DNA of 16,293 nucleotides from Candidatus Woesearchaeota archaeon (GCA_016215305.1 JACRKI010000028.1:1-16293); one strand, 5' to 3'. Counted from the stretch's first letter, positions 8,901 to 15,542 are shown. The notes: generated by a model from the sequence alone, not told the origin. A program made the numbers and translations.

Positions 8901-9082
8901 TTGACGAGTCCTGTTGATGCAGTGTCTGTTTGCCAGCTGATGGCTGCGGTCGTGTCTGTCACACTGACTGCAATTGAGCTTGGATTCACAGACACTGCGA
9001 ATGCAACAGGGAGTGTTGTGAAAAGGAGAGTCAAAACTAATGCGAAGAAGATTTTTATTGCCGAATAATTTATTTTTTTCAT
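2960..9082 (-). CDS. Giant secreted surface protein with FN3/Ig-like modules and Cys-rich core
   Basis: A 2040-aa exported protein. A Sec signal peptide spans about residues 1-29 (hydrophobic core FFALVLTLLFTTLPVAFA, A-x-A end). Four fibronectin-III-type modules follow: about 33-117, 122-200, 204-289 and 295-382. The first, third and fourth share the pattern ISWxTD...G...Y and YYYxI, like the N-terminal domain of purple acid phosphatases. Ig-like beta modules follow at about 395-480, 484-570 and beyond. The middle holds a Cys-rich zone: LCPPIPPRC near 970, and near 1180-1270 CGC..GHLENLLKIM...C..AL.GETTAGYCERL...VCD, which I remember as a conserved segment of large DPANN exoproteins. The tail has 12 consecutive serines and no C-terminal membrane helix, so it is released or held non-covalently. 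The ATG at 9082 lacks a ribosome site; a TATA-like element at 9108-9117 fits a near-leaderless mRNA. Its exact function is unknown; adhesion or cell-surface scaffolding is inferred. Confidence 0.9.
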   Translation of the reverse strand: MKKINYSAIKIFFALVLTLLFTTLPVAFAVSVNPSSIAVSVTDTTAAISWQTDTASTGLVNYGKTTSSLQSAASTLGLGTTQNVSLTNLDNTQYYYYNIQASDSSGTYTSTYMNFTTLLAAVQNLKLTALNQNDVELAWDKATGAQYYNVYKDGALSGVASDNSFETSSLNYKTTYTFVVKAVDKYGRESAASTSLSVTTGEQAVNITFVQATSVTKTSAVISWQTDRAVNGTIMYGTSTGNLNQSQATASTSTNHEMTLKDLEEDKTYYYKIISASTTSTDIYSFKTLGSETAVEISNVAVADVTRGTAEISWTTNYETQGLIYYSSDDSFDQYKKESTEKVKHSEQLEDLLAGMTYYFKIVVDDTGSGSTESDIYNFTTSESLYDFLDLVEVPSLVNNATLVLTGTTAENAKLYVFVNRASNPYAQISTTVNGTSFSAAVTLNQYSYVDGVKGRNIVEVDSWDQDNNKAVKTYTVDVDASVPILTVNDFPMYTNEPKLNISGVTEPNVTVGFFIDGKSKGSMYVSNSSGAFAYQLDVGTATTNHTVSIEAADDAGNIATFEKIMYVDHQDPKIEFYTSFTGDTHYKLFRVDGHTEPGASIVVTNYGEYSGCDSPEFESKYGSCEYLANVNGPGPYQSLDLLADPTSLMVDLLSMTIGVPTSTVADSQGNFSIIVSLLAGEVPTSASWAPTIGVQPTNLAAKNTLVFNVTDLAGNTYDTTKQITYQPSCADWILGKTTSLPINIYSNDLTAGNLLGSALFELSYVGGGNPKVAKITVQKDDSAGQLVKQGAVEVGTSSTAVSYHQTYGGLDNSNEYITMSSQAVKSTPYNPENGKVYVYAPVTINKYSGNIDEMPEQLGVYLDTYISYTDGNGQAANCHLYPTVSYDIQKPASFTKWLSPEMINQSIGVLDQTINVTESAVKYLGIAARWTTVGCGAMIAWNYLKGFSTEKSSECNQNLKSIYAVCDRILCPPIPPRCEEFKESTGYMVNGKPYGTDEAGQKQGKEAYEKQKEVNGEIEQKYADKYNAYQKLHPSESFGTFYAKQIDIDKITPESGKNYDYGLSAPSRFSTKYKGSDLSIEFYDVNENVGTSGKLARDKWDVSDCDNPAATKSLIVFTGLEKEETAGFSVGGSTSMKSKSVQCSTQTKEELLKNGLDASKIPGCYNEECPYFDDTKCLFGKGYNINPADDLFGSLQCGCITGAKGHLENLLKIMYGMKKCLQQALIGETTAGYCERLMSYFVCDILTQIFKHIFKSLGQGTGVVAGLFDENSLANYQDNAGDISKGLKDRYGGIVQNQLGLSTDDILNKACLAAFTADWTVLEDALDNIVEQVPVAPTAMAEATSRPYGFDPFTGKITIAYNLYIGIVPGGDTKIKAWLECDKNYQDHQYCADTGSDIIDLVAKGKVPPFLNKDGLFNENVVYIAENAASWHNKLVLELKYMTGGVEKTETIIRLITKKGDIKMLDCSFSVVTGIDCSIGAKFMDLAEGVGGNVLLYSTSGGTKLTPAATAYYGSNQIAALVKLNNGYPQNFYIKVDNPKQSFEYTAIGGTQTGDYRGTQWYLLWLDNAEGTTSTSSSGKSTDVLADWNGKISLTGNREIGFGLLNVKPNALDKVTLHLYVQDADSIPNKEMVPCDIELDYDTSSYKNMYGVRVDGKFYAIANDADWKKVCALNSALDGCSQTTWDATLQQKYSRLSADSKSYKCITQYDTFQKIGQGQADSIEKITFTNEVASAAGDISGDLQFDLSDAQTDTGDAFITTHYVSAGSTSSSTSTKSTRSAKINVLADVNSNDMGESLIYSPDTKPKNQEVKFSYSASRNAPSSDNLKPLIDFIEPTTIIDKTTGYVNGDGENIPIGFTIWDDKNEITTLSLGIVGYDGSQCLAKWEYNKETNELTPDGGNDAGNCGFTENSDRSIRFRDHAPPFFEFDLDPSKLNINSDAYYDISVFTVDEDQNQAEPKTKRIKFTDQEKRNDLLVCLGSGECSSGFADTFTEEVITDLEPLATTSAQEQGTSSSSSSSSSSSSASDEELNVLTPYNS

Positions 9083-9107
9083 TTTGTTTCTTTTTTACTT
9101 TGATACT

Positions 9108-9117
9108 TATTTATCTC
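9108..9117 (-). promoter_or_regulatory. Putative TATA box for the giant surface-protein gene
   Basis: Read on the minus strand it is AGATAAATAA. Its centre lies about 26-30 bases from the ATG at 9082, so the transcript would begin at or just before the start codon, consistent with the absence of a Shine-Dalgarno site there. A second candidate, near 9145, is weaker. Confidence 0.4.
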
Positions 9118-9128
9118 TTGTGCTTTCT

Positions 9129-9186
9129 CACGAACTAGCACCATATACTATTGCTCATTCGCTAGTTCTGTTCACACGAACTAGCA
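9129..9186. repeat. GAACTAGC direct/inverted triplet
   Basis: GAACTAGC occurs at 9132-9139 and 9178-9185, and its reverse complement GCTAGTTC at 9161-9168. The central copy can pair with either flanking copy, so two mutually exclusive stems are possible; alternatively the copies are operator half-sites. Confidence 0.6.
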
Positions 9187-9340
9187 ACACACTGGCAAGG
9201 CCAATAATTATTATTTTATTTTTGATATTTTAATAAATAATAAATATCTAAAGATACATCAGCGTTGTTGGTGCGCGTGTTGCTTCTTCTTGTTCGTGTA
9301 AATTAATTCAGTTCGTGTGTCACCTTCTTTTCATTCTTGT

Positions 9341-11398
9341 TCAACTTAATAACGGCGGATAACTCCCACTCTGTTCATCTCCATATTGAATAGCTTCCAA
9401 ATAATTTTCATCTGTTGGCACGAATACATCTTTTTTAATCACATAAAATTGCGCGTGAGATGCGCCGCTCACTGCGTTTGCGTCTGGTGTCCAGTTATAG
9501 ACAAAACTGCCGACATACCGATCATCTTGAAGCAGTTTAACATCTACAGTATACGTCAAATCATCTCCGACCATCAACGAGAGCGCATCAAATCCTGCGG
9601 CAGCAAGCGTTTCTGAATCAACAGCTTCTGTTGTCTGACTGCTGCTTCCAAATATTTTGTCAGTGAGTGTTTCTGTCGCCGCTTCTGTTCCTGCACCTGC
9701 ACTCATCGGATACACAAGCACTTTCTCAAATCCTTCCTGACTATTTTTCAAAGTCACAACTGCCATTTCATTGTCTTCAAGCGAACGCTCAGAGATAACA
9801 TTATTATGATTTTGAACAACAGTGACATCAAACGAAAGCGGCTGCAGGCGATACATCGGCAGGAGAACAGTCGCGCCATTTGATTTATCAGAGACAGACT
9901 GGAAAATAGTTTTTGTTTGATAGCCATCTTTTTCTGCGATCAGTTCGCCGTTTAAGCATGTTGGGAATGTCGATGACAACAAAGGATACGTTGCAAGCAT
10001 GCCAGAACTATCATATGGTCTGCCAGTTCCGCCGCCATAGCCTGTCGCGCCAACAGGACAATTAAAGTTTAAGCAATGATAACTAATCACGACATCATTC
10101 AACACTGCGTTAAATCCATATTGATTGTCCATCGCGACAACATCAAGACCATAATTCCAATTTTGCACGTCTTGTTGCTCAGTCGTGATTTTTCCAGAAT
10201 CATCCAATGTGTATAACGTTGTTGTGGTTTCATTCGCGCAAAACGCTTTTTCGCGAATGGTGTCTGCTTCGCTTGGCCAGGGCTGCATTTCATTTTTGCG
10301 GTCAGGCTCATTGCGATGCATGATCACCAGCGTTGCGAAGTAAAATGGATAATCAGTATTTTCTCCATCAGTAATCGTGAATAAGACAGGATAATTTGTG
10401 GAATATTTGTGATGATACGTATGAATGCACGGCAATGCAATTGTTTTCCCAACGAGTTTCACATCTGTTACCACGCCATCCTGACTAGGCTGCACGTCAA
10501 GATCCATTCCCCAATGGGAATCATAGCTTGTCGTGACTTTCAGATCAGAAACACCTGAAACACCGAGAGAAACTTTGTAGATGTTGTCATAGTACGGATT
10601 TCCTGTTTCAGCATAATCTGTTCCAGAAAACATGATGTACGGCAAATTAACCGCGACTGCTTTTTGAATGTATGCGCGCATGTCATCCACTTTCCAGCGT
10701 TTGGGTTTGCAGGTAAAATCAAATCCCTCGTAGGGCAGCCAATCGCTTGCCGCGATAATTTCATCAGTGTAAAACTCCAAAAATCCCTGCTCATTTTCTG
10801 CTTTCATAATCTGGTACGCGAGGAAAAGTTTGTTGCCGATAGTGTTGTCGAACTGGACTTTAATTGTGGGAAGTGTTGCAGTTGTTGTCCCATCAGAAAT
10901 CTGCACTGGAATCTCGAGACCAATGCCAACAGTATCTGAACCAACAGTAGCAGCTGCAGAAACATTCACGTCAGAAACTGGAGTAATGGTGAATTGACTA
11001 AACGTGGAAAAATCAGAGAGGCAACTATTGATATTTTCAGCGATAAATTTGTCAAGATCTTTTTCGAGATGAGGAACAGAAACAGTTCTGTCTTGTCCTG
11101 CGAGATACAAATACGTCACAGGAAAACCAACGTTGAGATATGCCGCGTTTTCAGGATATGGCTGAGAGACATATCCTCCCTGCATGCCTGCCTGAAAAAT
11201 GCCTTGCTGCGCAACATCCTGCACGCATTGTTCTGCGTATTTTGCGACAGGAATAAATTGCACTGGAAGATTGTGATATTTATAGACTTCTGAGCGGAAA
11301 TACGTAAAAAGTCCAACGCCAACAAGAAGGAAGAGTCCAAGAATTATGAAGATCGTGACTTGCGCTTTTTTGTTGGAAAATAAAAATCGAAAGTTCAT
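9341..11398 (-). CDS. Pilin-like N-terminally anchored extracellular protein, 685 aa
   Basis: The ATG at 11398 is preferred over upstream starts because it overlaps the stop of the membrane-protein gene as ATGA and has GAGG 12 bases before it. The N-terminus is short and basic (KK at 10-11) followed by AQVTIFIILGLFLLVG, one membrane helix (about 14-34). K-A before Q resembles the class III (pilin-type) signal used by archaeal prepilin peptidases, but the usual Glu at +5 is Phe. The ectodomain begins with VAKYAEQCVQDVAQQG...MQGGYV, which I remember from DPANN proteins of this kind. Later segments look beta-rich, with a carboxypeptidase-regulatory-like stretch (CLNGELIAEKDGY). Role: probably an extracellular structural subunit of the same surface module as its neighbours; no enzyme is proposed. 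It is translationally coupled to the upstream membrane-protein gene. Confidence 0.85.
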   Translation of the reverse strand: MNFRFLFSNKKAQVTIFIILGLFLLVGVGLFTYFRSEVYKYHNLPVQFIPVAKYAEQCVQDVAQQGIFQAGMQGGYVSQPYPENAAYLNVGFPVTYLYLAGQDRTVSVPHLEKDLDKFIAENINSCLSDFSTFSQFTITPVSDVNVSAAATVGSDTVGIGLEIPVQISDGTTTATLPTIKVQFDNTIGNKLFLAYQIMKAENEQGFLEFYTDEIIAASDWLPYEGFDFTCKPKRWKVDDMRAYIQKAVAVNLPYIMFSGTDYAETGNPYYDNIYKVSLGVSGVSDLKVTTSYDSHWGMDLDVQPSQDGVVTDVKLVGKTIALPCIHTYHHKYSTNYPVLFTITDGENTDYPFYFATLVIMHRNEPDRKNEMQPWPSEADTIREKAFCANETTTTLYTLDDSGKITTEQQDVQNWNYGLDVVAMDNQYGFNAVLNDVVISYHCLNFNCPVGATGYGGGTGRPYDSSGMLATYPLLSSTFPTCLNGELIAEKDGYQTKTIFQSVSDKSNGATVLLPMYRLQPLSFDVTVVQNHNNVISERSLEDNEMAVVTLKNSQEGFEKVLVYPMSAGAGTEAATETLTDKIFGSSSQTTEAVDSETLAAAGFDALSLMVGDDLTYTVDVKLLQDDRYVGSFVYNWTPDANAVSGASHAQFYVIKKDVFVPTDENYLEAIQYGDEQSGSYPPLLS

Positions 11399-12198
11399 GA
11401 TAATTTCCTCGTTTGTTGTATTTTTTTGAGTACTGCATAAATATAATACTTTGCCCAGCAAAAATACGCTGCAAAGAAAAGGACATAGAAGAAAAAATAG
11501 AAAATGTTAGGAATAAAGGTAAACAAAGAAACAAACCACATGATAAAATAGGCGCCAGCGAGCATAAAAAGATGCGGAATAATCCATAAATAGAATTTTT
11601 TAATTCCATAGTTCCAAAACAAAGAAAATGAAGAAACAAAGTTTTGCTGAAGCATAAACGCCGGATGCAACACATTCATGGTAAACAATAAGAGCAATGG
11701 CACAACAAAGAAAAACAGGATGTTGAATGTTTCTAAAACAAACATATACCAACTCGCAGCAAGAACCAGAATGTAAAATAAGATAACGATAAGATTTAAG
11801 AGCGCAAAGAATCCAAGATGCTTCCAGAAAGAAGCAAAGGATTCTTGTTTTCTTTGTATTTTCATCCAAACAAGATATTTGAAAATAAGATAATTCACAA
11901 AAAGGACAAGGAAAACGCCGAGAGAATACCATTTGAATGCGCTCCATTGCGTTCCGATGCCCTGCACTGTTGTCAGAAATTCCTGCGTGGAAGAAAATGT
12001 CTGGCTGCTTTGCAGCAGTTTCGCGCTGTCCAGAACCGCGCCGAATAAAGGCAAAATGCGATACCAGTAAAATGAACCGACAAGAAGCAGAATAATATAA
12101 TAGAGATAATCAAGGAAGAGAACGTGAACAAACTGCTTGCCAAGAGATTTCCAGCTGTTGACGAATGCTGTTTTTAAAATATACTCGTTGATGTTCAC
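11395..12198 (-). CDS. Polytopic membrane protein, 267 aa, about six TM helices
   Basis: Six hydrophobic segments are visible at about residues 27-51, 91-112, 130-154, 156-178, 200-222 and 225-250. A loop of about 40 residues between the first two is rich in Ser/Gln/Thr and is probably extracytoplasmic. The C-terminus is basic (KKIQQTRKLS), suggesting it is cytoplasmic. The start is GTG at 12198; AGGTGA, which overlaps the stop of the preceding AlbA_2-type gene, serves as ribosome site four bases upstream. The stop overlaps the start of the 685-aa exoprotein gene (ATGA). This coupling on both sides suggests it acts with the exoprotein, for example as a membrane anchor or export partner. No named family is recognised. 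Confidence 0.85.
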   Translation of the reverse strand: MNINEYILKTAFVNSWKSLGKQFVHVLFLDYLYYIILLLVGSFYWYRILPLFGAVLDSAKLLQSSQTFSSTQEFLTTVQGIGTQWSAFKWYSLGVFLVLFVNYLIFKYLVWMKIQRKQESFASFWKHLGFFALLNLIVILFYILVLAASWYMFVLETFNILFFFVVPLLLLFTMNVLHPAFMLQQNFVSSFSLFWNYGIKKFYLWIIPHLFMLAGAYFIMWFVSLFTFIPNIFYFFFYVLFFAAYFCWAKYYIYAVLKKIQQTRKLS

Positions 12199-12202
12199 CT
12201 TG

Positions 12203-13156
12203 TCACCTGCTCTTTTTCTCAGTTATAATCTCCCAATATCCTTCCTTTCGTCCACCTCTACGAATAAGTAACCCTTTCTTCCGTAGACGATCCAAATATT
12301 CTTTAACAGTTTCTTCGGAGATAGCCAACTGTACAGCTAACTCTTTTCTCGTCATTTTTGGTGTTTTCTGTATTTTCTGCAGTACCTTTTTCTCCAAAGT
12401 AGTTGATAGTTTAATGTACACAAAACTTTGATCATAATAGTCACGATGAATAAATGCGTTAATGGTCGCTTCACGTAACGCTTCTAAGGGGATTTCCCAT
12501 TTTTCTTCCCTGCGAAGACCTTTAATTGTTGCCTGGAGTTGTAAGTGATCCTGTAAAAATGCAATTGCCCTTTCCAGATTCTGAAACAAATTTCCATCCA
12601 TATCTTTCATGTCGATGAATTCTTCTTTCACAACACCTTTAAATCTCCCGCACCGTACTAAACTATTATCAAGAAAATCTGTTGGATGTTTTCCGAACAA
12701 TAAAATTCCTGCATTGGTTATTTTTGATCCAGACATCAACTTTAACTTTCGTAAAACCATCTCTTTATCGTCGTGCTCAATGGAAAGACGTTTTGATTGC
12801 CTGGAAAATTCTACAAATTTCTTGAGAGAGTTGTCATCAATGTCATCTAAATTTGCTTTTTCACAAATTGCCGAATCCCAACGCAATCTTTCTTTGTTCT
12901 TTTGCAGTATCAATTTTTCCAATTCCTGCGAACTGATTTTTTTATCTTCATCGCCAACACGAATATACGCCCTTCCAAAAGCATAATATGGAATATTATT
13001 TCCAGAGAATTCAACATAAATGCACTTCTTTCTGTTTAGAATTATCTCTCGGATTTTTGGAAATACCTTTGGCTCAATATGGTCAGAAATTGCTTTTAGT
13101 GCTTCCTTTAATTCAGAAGTAGATTTCTTTAATTCTAGAGTTTCTGATTCTTTCAT
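12203..13156 (-). CDS. AlbA_2/Schlafen-type ATP-binding protein, internally shortened
   Basis: The order of recognisable parts is the start of an AlbA_2 domain (ESETLELKKSTSELKEAL, 3-20), its second half (DHIEPKVFP; YAFGRAYIRVGDEDKKIS, 59-75), a linker, a conserved GILLFG segment (150-155), and an HATPase_c_4 N-box (EALREATINAFIHRDY, 225-240). A C-terminal winged helix ends in GYWEI. Family members are about 450-500 aa; here two blocks seem absent. The central AlbA_2 strands should lie between residues 24 and 25. The ATP-lid/G-box half of the ATPase should follow residue 250. Both gaps keep the frame. Without the G-boxes, ATP binding is doubtful; the winged helix could still bind DNA. The gene begins 10 bases after hairpin 13166-13221 and its stop overlaps the ribosome site of the next gene, so it heads that operon. 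Its codon use appears more A/T-rich than its neighbours. Confidence 0.8.
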   Translation of the reverse strand: MKESETLELKKSTSELKEALKAISDHIEPKVFPKIREIILNRKKCIYVEFSGNNIPYYAFGRAYIRVGDEDKKISSQELEKLILQKNKERLRWDSAICEKANLDDIDDNSLKKFVEFSRQSKRLSIEHDDKEMVLRKLKLMSGSKITNAGILLFGKHPTDFLDNSLVRCGRFKGVVKEEFIDMKDMDGNLFQNLERAIAFLQDHLQLQATIKGLRREEKWEIPLEALREATINAFIHRDYYDQSFVYIKLSTTLEKKVLQKIQKTPKMTRKELAVQLAISEETVKEYLDRLRKKGLLIRRGGRKEGYWEIITEKKSR

Positions 13157-13165
13157 TTTTCACTC

Positions 13166-13221
13166 AAAAAATGCGCAAATCCTCTTTCCAATTTTTTCGC
13201 AGGAGGATTTGCGCATTTTTT
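13166..13221. terminator. 19-bp perfect hairpin (copy H1) between surface-protein gene and AlbA_2 gene
   Basis: The arms 13166-13184 and 13203-13221 pair perfectly over 19 bp with an 18-base loop. Each arm ends in six A/T residues, so on either strand the stem is followed by a U-run, as in bidirectional intrinsic terminators. The stop codon of the 731-aa gene (13220-13222) overlaps its edge. A near-homologous hairpin (H2) lies at 16210-16263, with compensating base changes. Confidence 0.75.
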
Positions 13222-15415
13222 ACAAACAGTCATAATCATCTCCTGCCTTTGGCGTTTCAAATCCTGCGCCATGCACGAGACTGACACACACCGGCGCAGT
13301 TCCGTCAGTAAACGCGACGCATGCCTGATCATACAAGCAATCTTCTTGTGTGCAATCGAATGTCATGTCCTGCTCTCCAGATCCTGCGTAATGGAACGCG
13401 TAATATGCGCCAGGAGCAAGCGCGCCGTAATCGTAAAATTGCTCGACAGATGTTTTCCCGCTGCAGCTATTGGACAAATACGTCTGCCATTCTAATGATT
13501 GATTCGCGAGCAAGCGAATTGTGTATGCATATCTGAAAAGATTTTCAGTGATTTCTTCTTTTTCTCCTTCGATCATCACTGTTCTGCTGTTCGCGATGAG
13601 TTGGCTTTGCAGTTGCGAGGATGAGGTGTTTGCAGGAACAGCAACCCATCCCGCGTTTTTGTAGTAATCGAATCCGAAGATATATTTGCAAATGCCAGCA
13701 GGCACTCCTCTGCTCCAGCTTCCGAGTTTTTCATCAATCCAGTTGTTCAAATAGCCGGAGAGTAATCCGACAACCTGCGCTTCTTGTTGTTTGTATATTT
13801 TGTCCATGTACGCACGTTGGCGGAGAGTTGATTTCATGAACAGTAGCTTTCCATCTTTATCAGTAAGTTGGGTTCCATCTGCATCAAGAAGAGGAATATC
13901 CTTTCCACTGTCCATTGCGCGTTGCATCGTTTTTTCTGTACCATCTGCTTCTCTTTTTCCTTCTTTGTAGGCATCTTTGATGCTGTTGCGTTGGTTTCCA
14001 GTATATAGTGTTCCTTTTTCGCAATCTGAAGTCTCACAAACATAATACGATACAGGATTCAATCCATTTTTCTGCTCATAAACATAGACGTCTTTTGAGT
14101 TTCCCTTGTCATCAGAAATTGCTGTTTTGACAACGAGCGCGCCTTTCGAGTTGTACGAAATGCCGCAAGAGCCACAAGAATATTTTCCAGTTGCAACACT
14201 ATAGTCCCAAGCTTCCAATCCATGATTATCAAGATATTTATTGATTGCTTCATCTTCTGCTTGGACTGCTGGAATACCTTTTTCTGCTGAGAGACCAAGG
14301 GAGGAGGCGATTGTAGCATAATCGACAGGTGGCTTGGAAGCGACTAAAGTAGTTCCAGTTTCTTTTGCAACAGGAGTTTCTTTTTTGAAAGTGTTTATTT
14401 TCTCTTTATCAGTCATTATCTCACTAAATGCTGCAAGAGGCTTTCCATTTACATCAACAAGTACAGTGCTTTTGTCTGACTTCGTTTCCGTATCTTGAGA
14501 AACACCGCCCCCCCTTCCCCCAAAAGCATAACGAGTTCCTTCTGCATTATAATAATAGACGTCTCCTTTGGTTTTTTCACGCTGGTCAACGTATTTTGCG
14601 TACGGTTGTCCGTTAATGTTTACCAGTGTATAATCATATGATGTTCCCTTATCTGTCACAAGCGTAAATGTTTGCTGAGACTGACCATAAATTGTTGCAT
14701 AAACCTGATGATTTGAAAGTGTTGTCACATCTCCTGGATTATAGTAAGTGTATTGCTTTTCTGGAGAGTTATCAGAAAAAGGGACATATGTTTTCCAAAT
14801 ATCACTATAAACATAGAGAAGGTTAGTTTTAAAATCAGTACCAGTTCCGGATTCTGACCAAATTTCATTATTTTCCTTATTATAAGAAAGGATTTGACTT
14901 CCATCTTTAAATATATAATCTTCACCTTCCTTATAAAAAGTAATTAAGCCTTCATAAGAAGGAATTTGAAGACTCACTTTGTCTTCTTTCACATAGGTTT
15001 TTGCTTGTTCGTCATAATGATAAGAAGGTTCATACTCTTGATATTTCTGATCATTCATTTGATCAATCCATACATCTTTTGAATCTGAATTATATATAAC
15101 AGATTCTCGTTCTTTATTTGTGCCCGTATAATATAATTCTCCGGTGTATGTTACTTTAATATTTTCTCCGTCAAGAGTAATTGTTTTTGTAGTAGCATTC
15201 CCAGCCGCCATCCCCGCTAAATCATTCGACGCAAAATTACTGCAGCCGGAATTTTCAGATGGCAATCCCACACGACCAAGAACAAAAGCTGTCGCTACAA
15301 TCAATAACAAAATCGCAAACAAACTTTTGTAAAAATTCCTTTCATTCACATACTGCGCATGCTCATGAAGGAATTTTCGTGGCTGTGTTGTGTTTTTTAC
15401 ATTAGCTTTTGTCAT
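13220..15415 (-). CDS. Single-pass extracellular protein with Cys-rich domains, 731 aa
   Basis: The N-terminus (1-30) is polar and basic, followed by one membrane helix (about 31-48, SLFAILLLIVATAFVLG) and a long ectodomain, so the protein is probably anchored N-in/C-out. Residues 80-300 hold many Tyr-rich beta segments (YYYNAEG, SYNKENNEIW) suggestive of irregular short repeats. Residues 414-465 contain CGSC and CETSDC, four cysteines that could bind a metal or form disulfides. The C-terminal 90 residues hold a Cys cluster (C651, C688, C693, C699, C710, C730). The start at 15415 has GAGG ten bases upstream. The N-terminal part (about 14330-15180) is visibly more A/T-rich than the C-terminal part. 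A G5AAG7 tract on the coding strand lies at 14508-14521. It belongs with the downstream 267/685-aa genes as a presumed surface module. No named family is recognised. Confidence 0.85.
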   Translation of the reverse strand: MTKANVKNTTQPRKFLHEHAQYVNERNFYKSLFAILLLIVATAFVLGRVGLPSENSGCSNFASNDLAGMAAGNATTKTITLDGENIKVTYTGELYYTGTNKERESVIYNSDSKDVWIDQMNDQKYQEYEPSYHYDEQAKTYVKEDKVSLQIPSYEGLITFYKEGEDYIFKDGSQILSYNKENNEIWSESGTGTDFKTNLLYVYSDIWKTYVPFSDNSPEKQYTYYNPGDVTTLSNHQVYATIYGQSQQTFTLVTDKGTSYDYTLVNINGQPYAKYVDQREKTKGDVYYYNAEGTRYAFGGRGGGVSQDTETKSDKSTVLVDVNGKPLAAFSEIMTDKEKINTFKKETPVAKETGTTLVASKPPVDYATIASSLGLSAEKGIPAVQAEDEAINKYLDNHGLEAWDYSVATGKYSCGSCGISYNSKGALVVKTAISDDKGNSKDVYVYEQKNGLNPVSYYVCETSDCEKGTLYTGNQRNSIKDAYKEGKREADGTEKTMQRAMDSGKDIPLLDADGTQLTDKDGKLLFMKSTLRQRAYMDKIYKQQEAQVVGLLSGYLNNWIDEKLGSWSRGVPAGICKYIFGFDYYKNAGWVAVPANTSSSQLQSQLIANSRTVMIEGEKEEITENLFRYAYTIRLLANQSLEWQTYLSNSCSGKTSVEQFYDYGALAPGAYYAFHYAGSGEQDMTFDCTQEDCLYDQACVAFTDGTAPVCVSLVHGAGFETPKAGDDYDCL

Positions 15416-15542
15416 TCTTCATATTCCTCGTATGCTTTACTCATCAAAAATTCCTCATTAAAATTCTCCATGAAGCCGCGAAGTGGCTGAATGTGAGAAT
15501 TTTATAATAATGTTTAAATATAAGGATTGCGTTACTAACTGT
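15416..15542. promoter_or_regulatory. Divergent promoter region with nested inverted repeat
   Basis: Between the 731-aa gene (minus) and the small plus-strand ORF. TTTAAATA (15513-15520) is a TATA element 26 bases before the ATG at 15543, and the A/T-rich stretch 15498-15523 can serve the minus strand. AAAATTCTC (15460-15468) pairs with GAGAATTTT (15495-15503), and an inner AGCC/GGCT hairpin (15474-15477/15485-15488) lies between them, making a 44-base cruciform-like structure upstream of the 731-aa gene. Confidence 0.5.

Larger units (their letters stand above)
9083..9340. promoter_or_regulatory. Repeat-rich intergenic region upstream of the giant surface protein
   Basis: These 258 bases hold no gene. 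They contain CACGAACTAGCA twice on the plus strand (9129-9140, 9175-9186) with an inverted GCTAGTTC between them (9161-9168). CACACGAACT (9173-9182) recurs inverted at 9310-9319, and another GTTCGTGT lies at 9292-9299. An A/T-rich hairpin (GATATTT 9224-9230 / AAATATC 9242-9248) lies between them. The region follows the 685-aa gene and precedes the giant gene in the direction of transcription, so it may hold a terminator, a promoter and regulator-binding sites. Confidence 0.55.

Noticed and set aside
9129..9186. Repeated CACGAACTAGCA units as a possible CRISPR remnant
   Set aside because: Units are only 12 bases, occur twice with one inverted partial copy, have no regular spacers and no cas genes nearby.
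10440..10560. HWGMDLD...DGVV in the 685-aa protein, recalling the HxGxD motif of M23 peptidases
   Set aside because: The second required motif (HxH of the HLHFE type) is not found downstream, and the rest does not follow the LytM pattern.
11398..11461. Upstream start for the 685-aa exoprotein giving 706 residues
   Set aside because: It would overlap the membrane-protein gene by over 60 bases and place a polar extension before the pilin-like helix; the ATGA overlap with GAGG upstream fits better.
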